Assembly: GCA_015680685.1 (NCBI GenBank) | Contig: MNCI01004661.1 | Span: forward strand, 1,004,412 to 1,068,411 | Direction of reading: 5' to 3' | Source of the DNA: Gnetum montanum | Taxonomy: Eukaryota > Streptophyta > Gnetopsida > Gnetales > Gnetaceae | DNA length: 64,000 bases | Shown: positions 54,346 through 64,000 of the stretch, in pieces | How the letters are laid out: every line of letters begins with the position of its first letter | Position numbering within the stretch: position 1 is the stretch's first letter | Translations under genes and position numbers: made by a program | The notes under the pieces: model-generated | What the model was told of the DNA's origin: nothing | The model's database searches: none | The model's input: the letters and a program-made list of their open reading frames with translations, nothing else

Positions 54346-56400
54346 GATCAATGAATAGAAGAAATTACAAAGAGCAAAATACAATGAATAAAATTATAGT
54401 AAAACAAAATTCAAATTGCAAAGCATAAATTGCAAATTGCAAAACATAATGAATTAAAAGAAAGAAAGAAAGAAAAACAAAATTCAAAGAGCAAAAGAGA
54501 GAAAAAAAACAAAAAATATCAATTATCATTAATTAAATGTAAGATTTCGGGAAATTTTCAAAAGGTAAATAGAAAATAATTCTTATATGCTAAATGATTA
54601 TCAATTAACAAAAATCATATCATTTAACAATATTGTTATTTGAAAAGGCAAAGGAAAAAATATGGAAAAGGAGAAATGAAATTCAATATTGTCATTGAGG
54701 CATGAAAGTACCATTCAATCTAGTTATTATTTAAAGAGAAGTTGAGAAGTATGCGATTTGAAAATGAGAAAAGAGGGTAAAATTCAAAATTGCATGTAAA
54801 AAATAGGGTAGAAAATTGCAATTGAACATTACCAAGAAAGAAGGCTTGTAGGGTTAGAAGAATGTAGAGTTTATAGGGAAGGAAGGGGACAAAGGTTGCA
54901 ATGGTTAGAAAAAAATAGAGGTTTTTAAGGGGGAGGAGAAAAGATTGTAGGATTGAAAAAAGTAATGTTTAGTTGGTGGTCAGAAAGGGGCAAAGGGATG
55001 TGGGACAAGGGGGAGGTCTTACCACATAATAAAGTTAAAGTTTCAATTTCAATTTTAAAAATATATTCAACAAAGTGATTAAGAAACTAATCATAATATT
55101 TAACTTGCTTATTCATGTTCAATTTTCCACTAATTTTTTTTTAAAATGAACATTATTTTCATTTAACATTGATAATTAGTGTAAATGCTATGGAAATCCA
55201 TGATGGAAAAAAAAAGAACCGATGCTATGCTATGCATTTTTGTTACCACCTTTATAATTGTTAGGCTTCACTTTGAGTCATCAAACTTTTTACTTTTTAT
55301 GCAATCTTTGCTAAATTATCTTACACTATGTTGATGACCTGACTATTTCAATGTTTCTCCAAAAGAATATATCAAATTCATGTATGTTACTGTTGCTGCA
55401 AAAATTTGGGGTGTGAGGCAAACTAATGCACAACACCCCTAAAGTGTTAAAGTTGGCAAGGATGTTGGCTTATGGACAAAGAAATGTAGTCTTGGTGAAA
55501 GATGAATAATTTAAATAAAATCACTAAATTTGAAATTATTAAATTAATTTCAAAAAAAATATTGAAAATAAAATAATTTAGAAAGATTGTAATATTTTAA
55601 AAAATAACATGAAGTAGAGAAAAGAAAGAACTTAGAAAATTCATTAATGGCTACAGGTAGCCATGGTCCTAATAGCTTGTAGACCCACTAATGACTAATT
55701 GCAGTAATAGAAACAAGCATCAAATAGCAATTGCAAGTAACAACACTAACACCAAGTAGTGAGTTGCATGTAGCAATATCAACACTAATATTGAAAGGAA
55801 AAAGGGGTATAGGATGAGGAGATGGCAGAATGGAATAAGAGAAGGGAAGGAAGAAGGGAAGAATAAGAAAGATACAAAGTTTTGAGGTCAACCTCACCCA
55901 TGCTAGGCATGGGGCCATTATCAATGCACATGTAGGAAATTATAGTTGCAAAGTAGTCAAAATGCACAAATCAAATTCACAGGAATTCAACAAACGCTAT
56001 ATTGGTTTTATGTAAAAAGCAAATTATACACAATAGGTCCTCAACCACACATAAATAAAATAAAATAAAAATTATAAATTTCAATTGCTAAATGAGCAAG
56101 CACTACATCAGCACATGATAAATAGTGCACCACATGCTTTGCACAAACCTCTAAAAGATGACCTCAATGTAACCTATCAATCATGTTGTTGGTACCAATT
56201 GCCCCTGGGAGAGAGAAAGTGATATAAAGGAAAGAAATAAAATCAAGAGAAAAGATAAGCCACCTGAAAAATGCTAACAAAATAGCATATCCTTAAATTA
56301 TAAAACATGCTAATGACTACATAATTTGTGCAAGTCTGATTTTCATATTTTTTTTTAAAAAAAAGAATTACATATTTACAAACATTTTTTAAAACATTTG
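54346..56400. other. AT-rich, no gene recognised
   Basis: Long A-rich stretches, GAAA microsatellite near 54460, no domain-bearing frame. A short GC-richer part at 55790-55900 has only low-complexity frames. Confidence 0.5.
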
Positions 56401-56424
56401 TAGCAGCATGTTGACGGCGAATGA

Positions 56425-56960
56425 TGGTTTAGGGTTAGGGTTTCTCCCACAGGGCCACTATAAAGATGGGCAGAAATTGGCAACAAGGGGAGGGGGGGCC
56501 AATCTTTCTTTTTGAAACGCGTATTAGCAGCCGCTGTTATATTTTTGTTCTTCTGTTTTCTCTAGCCACATGCAATCGATCTTTTAGCCTCTTGTTGCTA
56601 CAAGCTGCAAATGGCGGCCCTCTCTCTGGACGCTGGGGTCTTCGGCAGTCTTCTCTCTTTTGCCGGCAGGTGGTTGAACATGGCAGGAACGTGAAACGCG
56701 CGGCGAACATCAACAGCAGTCGCAAGTAGATTGCAAATGATAGTGTGCATGCCCTATAGTAGTAATTGCTGAACAATGGTTTTCTGTTTTTCTCAGACAA
56801 ACACACACAAACTCATTTTCTTTTCTTTTTTCTTTTCTGCCCACGCAGCAGAGACCAACGCCCAACAGCAGCAGTGCCAGCATGGTCACAGGTTTAGCTG
56901 ACACGGGCCTCTTCTGGAATGTCCAGCCTTTGGAGGCCGGTGGCTGAATCTTCCTTCTAC
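56425..56960. other. GC-richer island with telomere-like motif
   Basis: GGTTTAGGGTTAGGGTTTCT at about 56426 is a double telo-box as often found near plant transcription starts, followed by a TATA-like ACTATAAAGATGGG at 56457. The frame 56466-56729 (87 aa, Leu/Phe-rich then Arg-rich) and antisense frames have no domain I recognise. It could be the 5' end of an expressed locus or a decayed one. Confidence 0.35.
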
Positions 56961-58090
56961 TTAGAGCACCAGATAAATTTTAATTTGAATTTGAATTTTT
57001 GTTTTGTGTCATTTATTTTACCCAAAAATTACACAAATGTTTAATTTTGATTTTTATATGTTTTTCAAAACATAACAGAATGCTCCTAATATTGTGTTTA
57101 AAATATTATTATTATTGTTTTGTCACATAACTCTTTCCAAGCTGAGAGCGCCCTAGTCTCCTAAAACAAGTTTTCACAACATAAAGAACAAAAGAGAGAA
57201 ACTAAAAGACTTTGCTTTCTCCTCTCATTTTTCTCTTTGGAAGAGAAGCATGGCTGCCATGTGTCTTTAGGCATGGGAGATATGCTTGTTCTTCAACTGA
57301 TGTTTTGTGATCCCAATCTCCTTGCTTTTCTCTGTACTTACACCTGTCCAAGTAAAAATAAAGAATACCAGAGTATCATAAAATCATAATTTTTTTGGAT
57401 ATAAACATGTAAAAGTCCACAAATCTAGATAGAAATATGTAAATCACAGATAGAAGCTGACAAAAAATACAGATCGGATTTTAAAACAAACAGTGATTAT
57501 TAAGGGCTCTCAAGAAATTAATATGGGCATGCTCGAAAAAGCAACTAATAACAAACAATGTTAATCATTGCCCAGGATGGCAAATAATCTTTCTGCCAAC
57601 TTACAAACACACAGAAACTTCTGTGTTTACTACAACATTCATAACATCAATTCAACCAAAAACTTCCTCTAATTTATTGCCAGTTATACTGAGTTTACCC
57701 AAATTTCCAATAACTTATTAGCAGCGAAGCCACACCCTGGAAATATAGGTGGCCACTATTATTAAGAGGAAATTAAAGAAACAGAGAGAAAGGTATGGAC
57801 CTTCCTTTTGCCTTTTCTTGACTTGCCACCATCACAAAACTGAGCAGCATAAAGCTACTAAGTAGCAGGTCATAGATCTGTTATTTCATATATAGCAAAA
57901 TAAGTTACCAAGTTGAAGATTAATAAGCTTATCACAACACCTGCAATTATTCCTTCCAGGAAGGCCTCCAGTGGCCCTCAATGGCCGCTTGCTCATGAGA
58001 TCTACCATGGATATGTACTGATCACTGATAAACAACAAAATAAACTGGAGCTAATGCGGGAAATCGGCTTCAGATATGTAAAGGAAGAAA
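56961..58090. other. No gene recognised
   Basis: AT-rich with short frames only (for example 57913-58098, 61 aa, no domain). CCTCCAGTGGCCCTCAATGG near 57967 is a small GC-rich piece. Confidence 0.4.
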
Positions 58091-58094
58091 CAAC

Positions 58095-58615
58095 ATGATC
58101 CAGGAAAAAGATGATTCCAAAGACAAGAACCACAGCAGATTTTCGGCAGTAGCACTGGACAATCTACATCAAAGAACCGTCACATACTACCACATGTTTC
58201 AGGAAGGTTGTGGCATAGGGCATGCGAGGGAGGGTTTCGGTGGAAGAGACGAGGCTGGGCAGGCACAGATAGGATGCGGCACCCAGCTTGGGAAGCTTCG
58301 TAGCTGGGCCGCATGCGTCTTCGTTTTGTGGATTAGTGTGCAGATGAGCACGCGGCAGCCGGGCTTGTGTGACCTCCTTCCAGGGCTTGAGCAAGTGGGA
58401 GGCAGACGACATCGTGGCAACGATGGCACAGGGCATGGCAGGGGATGCGGGGACAGACAGACAGAAGCCCAGCAACGACACTGCAACAGTGGTGGTAGAA
58501 TGGCAGTGTAGAGGGAACAGAGTAGCGTGGCGGAGACAGCAGAAGAAGGCAATCATTACTGTAACAACGGGAGCAACACTGGTGTGGTGTGATTTGGTAA
58601 CGACAGTAATTTAGA
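58095..58615. other. GC-rich block with overlapping open frames on both strands
   Basis: Plus frames at 58095-58511 and 58369-58614 and minus frames at 58556-58164, 58552-58199 and 58638-58333 are all open, which reflects base composition. No motif or domain is recognised. It may be a decayed gene or an insertion with different composition. Confidence 0.35.
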
Positions 58616-59599
58616 TTTGATTGGAATACTACTTTCAATTTAATCTGATTGCTGTGAACGCCCAGTTTGAAACTAAGGTCTTGTCGTTATTGAAATCTAG
58701 ACTTTTTTTTAAACCATATTTACCCACAACCATATAGTTAAATTGGAACTTTATTACTTAGTATTGGCCCCACAATGGAACCTAAAACTTGGAACTTCCA
58801 AATCAAATCTTACCACCATGCTAACACCTCATTATTATAACTTAAAAATAAATCATGGTATAAATGTTTTTTAGCAAGGGCTTTTAATGAAAGATTTCAA
58901 TAACATTGTGATTTTTTTCATCATGAGGTATGAAGGTTATATGCATCTATCAACTCCATGATCAACAAAAAATCATATTTTATTACATTGTCTTCTATTA
59001 TATAAATTTAAGAAAAATTGAAATTTGAATTTTCAATGAAACATAATATATATACCTAAAAGCTCATGGAATATAGACAAGTTGCTATAGAGATGCTTTC
59101 ACTAGTATTTTTCTTCTTCACATATACTGTTTTACATATACTGTTAGTTTGGTTTGCGAATTGGCAAGGGTGTGTTGATTGAAAAATATTGGAAAAAGAT
59201 TTGGCTATAAAAAAACCTATTATGTTATGGGTATTTTGCAAATATATTTTAAAAGAATTTGTATAATAACATATAAAACTCCAAGAGTAACTCTACACAT
59301 GATGTTAGAAGCCAAAATAAATAAAACATATAAGCTATGCCTTAATGAATTGGATGGTTGGAAGCCACGAATCAAGGATTCACTATTCAATTCTCATTTG
59401 GGTATGCCAGCATATGCAAAGATTGTGGATGGGGTCATAGGTGGGATGTGAATTACAAAATAATAAAATATTTAAATCAAATATTTTTAAATTTTTTCAC
59501 ATTTTACTACTATTAAATATTATTTTTAATTTAATTTAAATTAAAAATTGTTGGAGAAAATCTTACATGCTTCTGTTCGGGGGCTCTCCCCCTTCTACA

Positions 59600-59752
59600 T
59601 TGTACGATTCTTAAAAATTTTATGGGATTTGCAAATCTCTGAGGGCATAGCATATAAGTATACCGAAAGATTTCTAAATTGTACCATTCTTACAAATTTT
59701 ATGGGATTTGCGAATCTCTGAGGGCATAGCATATAAGTATACCGAAGATTTA
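59600..59752. repeat. 79-bp tandem duplication
   Basis: TTGTACGATTCTTAAAAATT starts copy 1 at 59600; TTGTACCATTCTTACAAATT starts copy 2 at 59679. The copies share a long identical part (GAGGGCATAGCATATAAGTA). Confidence 0.9.
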
Positions 59753-60008
59753 AAGAAAATTATAACCGAGTGCTACAGAGTAGCTCACGCTACAAATGAA
59801 TTAAATCATCGCGACTAGAAAGCAATTCAACTTTTCATGTAAACCCAATTGAAAACGCACATGTACCGTGAACAACGATCTGAGGTCAGACTGAAGGGGT
59901 TTTGACAGTGGAGGTCCTCTGAACTGAAATCACACTAGTACAATCACCAAGTACAGGGAAAACGATATCGTTGTCATCATTGAAGCTGGTAGGAATCATT
60001 CATCAACA

Positions 60009-60158
60009 ATGGCGTCGTCGTCGTCGTCGCTGTTAGTAAAATTTCAAGCCGACGAAAAATTTGCCAGTTTCCTACAATATGGTGTGGATTTCATCAAAAT
60101 ACTATCTTCTATGCATTGGCATCTGTTGATGGTTATCATGTTCAAAATGCACATTTAA
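60009..60158 (+). CDS. Small open frame with Ser-run start (hypothetical)
   Basis: ATG GCG followed by five TCG codons gives MASSSSSLLVKFQADEKFAS and a 49-aa product with a stop at 60156. The start resembles that of organelle-targeted proteins, and the ATG is in a good plant context (AACAATGGCG). It is short, partly explained by a (TCG) microsatellite, and no domain is seen; it may be a first exon or chance. Confidence 0.25.
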   Translation: MASSSSSLLVKFQADEKFASFLQYGVDFIKILSSMHWHLLMVIMFKMHI

Positions 60159-60345
60159 GGCAATAATGATGGTGATGGAGATTGAACGATGCAACTAGAA
60201 TTTGAAACTAATCTTGCATTGAGAATCTGGATTAGTTGAATTAGTTGAGTAAAAACGAATTTATTGCCCATTATGCAAGGCATGTTAAGAGACAAAAGAA
60301 CGTTCAAATTTTTCCACGTGCCCATGCTTGCTTGGCATGGGCCAT

Positions 60346-60401
60346 TCTTTATTTTTTTATTTTTTTAAAAGAATAAAAAAATAAAAAAATAAAAAAAAGA
60401 T
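60346..60401. repeat. A/T-rich inverted repeat
   Basis: TTTATTTTTTTATTTTTTT followed by AAAAGAATAAAAAAATAAAA can fold into a near-perfect hairpin. Simple sequence; may mark an element end. Confidence 0.6.
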
Positions 60402-60436
60402 TGGTTACCTAACCCTAAAATTGGCTATAAAAAAGC

Positions 60437-63400
60437 CATCAATGTGAGAGATGTCCCAAGTGGTGGTTCTCTTGGGCTCTCCCCATGGTTGGGGGCCATG
60501 GAACACTCTGAGGTGCCCTCGGGTGGCTCTCAAGTGTTATAAAACCCACCCCGGCTTGGTGGTACCAAGCTAGCAATAGGACACACTCCTGTTGCTACTC
60601 TCTTCTCTAAGTCCTCTTCCTTCCCTCTTCTCAGTGGAGAACTACATGGCCCTGATTCTACGGCGGTCGTAGATATGTAGGCAACCAAGACTGGATAGTT
60701 TTGGTGCGGTGCCATGCCACACCTTGTACCAGATCGTGAGGGATCTGGAGGTGAGGCACCCTTCCCTTGTAGGTGCATTGTCTCCCATTCCACCGATGTG
60801 GCCTACAAGGTTGTGTGTGTACTTGTTTGCTTGGTTGTCTTCTTCTTGCACTTGTGAGATGTTTGCTTGTTTGAGGCGTATTCCCCAGGTCTTTCGCCCC
60901 AGGTCTATTTGATCTTTGTGAATTCCTTGGGGTGCCGGGCAACGTCGGGGCAACGTTGTTACAGATGGTATCAGAGCGTTTTTGTTTTAGTCAGTGGTAA
61001 GAGTTTCGCTAAGCGGTTACCAAGGTTTGTGGTTTGTGAGGTTTCCGATAGAAACTAGCTAACCCCATTCTCAACTTTGGCTAACCACACCCTTGGAGGG
61101 TGGCCTTGTGCTCTTTGGTGGTGATACTCCATTGAGCTTGTTTGGTTAATGGTCTCTTTGGTTTGATACCTAGGTGATCTAGGATCATATCCTTATGTGT
61201 TTTGAAGAGTTTCTTGATGGCAATGTTCTTCACTCTTCATAAGAGGATAGATGTGAGCAATTGATGTATGTTGCTCTCCTTAAGGATATAAACGATGGTG
61301 TTGTGGCGATGTCCTTCACTTATTTACTTGTGGTTGGACTAGTTGGGATTGTATGCGATATGGTTGAGAGGAGTTCTACTGGCAACTCAAGAATTTTGTT
61401 GCTCAAGGAGCTCCCATCTCAGGTCTCCAGTGATTCATCTGGGATGAATCGGACCGAGTCTCTGCTTCGGTCTCCACCCAGATGACATGTTTCGAACTGG
61501 CATTTGTTGAATCGTGCAGGATATGATATCCTTGGCACTCCCACTCACCCTAGATACAGTGAGTATGGGAAAATACAAATGAGGACAAGATGGTTCCTAG
61601 GTACCTCAGGATGGAGGTCTTCGGACATGTGCTCCTGATGAGCCTTGTTCTGGGTGGACTAAGACCGTTGCTGGTAGACTTCGTACGTTCGTGTTTGCGA
61701 TTGTATGTTTGTCTATTTCTGTATGCGTGTCTTCTTGGTTGCGCTTTCAAATTCTGCATGCGTGTTATCGTGGTTGCGTCTATCATTCGTAATGCAAGGC
61801 TTAAATGTTTTACGCGGTATGATGACTTATTGTTGGGGACGTTGAGGATGCAGTGGTTGTTTGTGTCGCCCCAAAGCCAAATGGCTATTGTCTTGTTTGA
61901 CAACGTATTGTGCATGAGGCATGATTGCCCTTATTGTTGATCCTTGTGAGTTATGCTCCTTGTTGAGCGGGTGGTGTTGCTTGTGGCATCACTATTTTGA
62001 TTGGTGACATTTTGGTCATTTGATTTTGAAGACTACTGGTGGGGGTCATCCTATTGTTGGTTCTTGTTGAGACCACACCTCTTTTAATGAGTCTTCTTGT
62101 GAACGCATCCTTCGTGATGTTGCTTGTGTTGCGAGAACTTGTTGGATGCTGACTTGATGTTGGATAGACCTTGGTCTTCCTCCTTATTTTTGGGTTGAGT
62201 TGACGATTGTCTATTGCCCATGACTCATACGAGTGTGTTGAAATTTTGGTCCTGGTTGAGGCCAGTGCCAGTTGCTGGGAATGATTGTTATGTATGAATA
62301 TTGAAATTTTGAGAGTGTGCTATCTCTCTCTTGGTGTGTCTCATGGTGAAATCGTTTATTCGAGTGGGGATCGGATTCCTCCATCAATGTTTTGCATGAT
62401 TGATCTCTATACATGTTGTTGAGGTCTTGAATTTTATGATGTGCAAGAGTGATATCTCTTTGTTATATGATCATGCTTGATGGTTGTGAATGAGGCTGAT
62501 GTGCTAATCATGTTCCTGCTAACTCCTATGTTTCTGAGCTTGTGTCTCAGTGTTTGCAGGTAGCACAAGTATAAAGATGTAGCCAGTGGTGACCTCAGTT
62601 GATTCTGGGAGCACTATGTCTATGGGGAAGATATGTGCTCCTGAGACCTTCATGAACTGATTATTTGGTCTCAGAATCCCAACATTGGGTTGTGGATTTA
62701 TCAGTACCTTGGCTGTGATGCATCAGCAGGTACATCATGATTTGTTTGCCTCTCAGTGCTGGGGGAGCACTAACAGAGGACGGTGATCTGTCCTAGACCC
62801 TACAGATATTGGGCTAGCAGATGGCATAAAATGGTATCCTTGGCTATGCCGGATACTGATGGCCCAGGAGTGGCCAATGCAATGAGGTCCCACTATTGGC
62901 AGGATGGTGGATACTCAGTTGGTGTGTTTCCTTCTTCGATCGTTACGTTCGTGTCTTGTATCGTTTCCGTTCGAGGTTACCCGTGCAGGCAGTTCAGTGT
63001 GACAGTAGATCATGTATCTTTTGAGACAGTGCTGCAATGACAGATGATCATTTATGCTTCGTGACAGAGACAGGTTTTTCTCAAAACAGCATGGTTCTTT
63101 CTTGGTATGCTCTTGGTGGCCTAAATCTTCCAGCCTAGGAAGGGTTTGGGTAGTTGTCCTATAGTCTTTTAGGCTTGGGTAGCATTCCATATACCATGTA
63201 TGTTCCCATATATGAATGTAATCTGATCCTTGGGTGTGTGAAATGTATCCTTGTGGTATTCTCAATTCGGTTGTATGCACTCAAAAGTGCTGGATGTATT
63301 GCCTATATGACTCAGTTGTCTCCTGGTTGTAGGCCTATGCCACACACTGTGACAAGGCCAAGCCCGATGTATGGTGTTCTCTTGGTGCTTGTTTTAAAGC

Positions 63401-64000
63401 ACCCTTGCTATATGTTGTAAATGGCCTTTGTGCCTTGATGTATAATTCTGCTGAAAACCTCATGAGAAATGCTTCAGTTGTGATACAGCGTTGTAATGAA
63501 TGGGCCAGGGCATGTCCTTGCCCATTATGCTCGTGAACTGGTGCCATGTGTTCTTGATGATGTTGGCGTGCCTGGATCGTGTATGCTTGGTGAACGTCCT
63601 TGAGATAGGACAAATCTTGGGAACACATTTTCTTGTGTTCTTGGACTGGCAAAGATCTTGTCCACAGATGATCGTTGCTGACTGAAATTCACATCAATGT
63701 GATGTCTAATGGTGGGTTTGAGTAGAGTTCTGGGTAGTGGCACCTAGACTTGCTCTTGCATGTTGGAAGCGATCGTGGAGCAGTAGCCCAAACGTTGGGA
63801 TGGAGGTCCATCCTTGAACAAATGACGTTACAGATACAAGAACTTGTGGTTTCTCCTGGTGGCCTTTCTTGGTGGGCTTGAATGTGCTCGAAACACTTGA
63901 GCCGATGCTTTCATGATAGTGGGCTTCTAATGGTTTGTGCATGTCCGTGGGCTCTCGTAACGAATTGCTTTGGTGTGTTGCAGAGCTAGGATGCACTCTC
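60437..64000 (+). mobile_element. 5' part of an LTR element with tRNA-iMet-type primer site, non-coding interior
   Basis: A probable LTR ends at GTTGTTACA (60963), two bases before the primer site TGGTATCAGAGC at about 60966. A TATA-like TTATAAAACCC lies at 60537. The left edge is uncertain; TGTGAGAGATG at 60437 is my best guess. From 60980 to the window end (3 kb) I find no gag, protease or polymerase motif, only short frames, so it resembles the large non-coding derivatives (LARD type) of plant LTR elements. The 3' LTR is outside the window, so this is not proven. Confidence 0.6.
60966..60977 (+). promoter_or_regulatory. Primer-binding site, tRNA-iMet type
   Basis: TGGTATCAGAGC directly downstream of the proposed LTR end; identical to the site in element G. 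Confidence 0.8.

Noticed and set aside
56426-56450. Telomeric repeat as an interstitial telomere
   Set aside because: Only two TTTAGGG-like units; this is the size of a promoter telo-box and not a telomere remnant.

Overview
The window is nuclear DNA of a vascular plant with a large, transposon-rich genome. The evidence is plant-type LTR retrotransposons nested in one another, a leucine-rich-repeat receptor kinase with a GT-AG intron and an HCD (non-RD) kinase loop, plant-style double-stranded-RNA-binding and PHD/AWS gene fragments, and low gene density. A large-genome seed plant, possibly a gymnosperm, fits, but the species cannot be named from the sequence. One 363-base run of N is present.

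Layout. 1-5352: minus-strand Ty3/gypsy element (C) of an Athila/Tat-like family with a tRNA-Asp-type primer site, cut by the window edge; its U3 holds a long minisatellite. 5353-8110: a probable non-autonomous DNA transposon with ~170-bp terminal inverted repeats, into which C inserted. 8500-22543: the host-gene part. It holds a dead dsRNA-binding-protein fragment, one apparently intact LRR receptor kinase (14021-16660, two exons, 835 aa), at least four dead relatives (9250-10840, 11739-11935, 18720-19511 minus, 21460-22543), and an unrecognised minus-strand membrane-protein fragment (18017-18540).

22544-44986 is a nest. A small copia-like element (G, 474-bp LTR, TSD gtacc) sits in the last LRR pseudogene. 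Its 5' LTR was split by a 14.7-kb minus-strand gypsy element (D, TSD tttgt), which carries a solo LTR of the same family (TSD gatgg) and a 3.1-kb LTR-ended insertion (E, TSD attgg) that has captured a PHD-AWS fragment of a histone-methyltransferase-like gene. G's internal region was hit again by a plus-strand gypsy deletion derivative (A, TSD agagg). 46756-54340 is another plus-strand family member (B, TSD gttgt), inserted just downstream of a different gypsy gag remnant. 54346-60400 is AT-rich with a few GC-rich islands and no gene I can identify. From about 60437 to the window end is the 5' part of another LTR element with a tRNA-iMet-type primer site at 60967 and no recognisable protein.

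No copy here of the main gypsy family looks autonomous: A, B and C each have a different internal deletion, and D has all domains but is full of stops and insertions. The working gene content is essentially one pattern-recognition-type receptor kinase inside a decaying tandem family. The most unusual features are the palindromic GCGATATCGC arrays (replaced by a different minisatellite in C) just upstream of the LTR TATA boxes, and the captured PHD-AWS fragment in E. I saw no rRNA, tRNA gene or CRISPR array.
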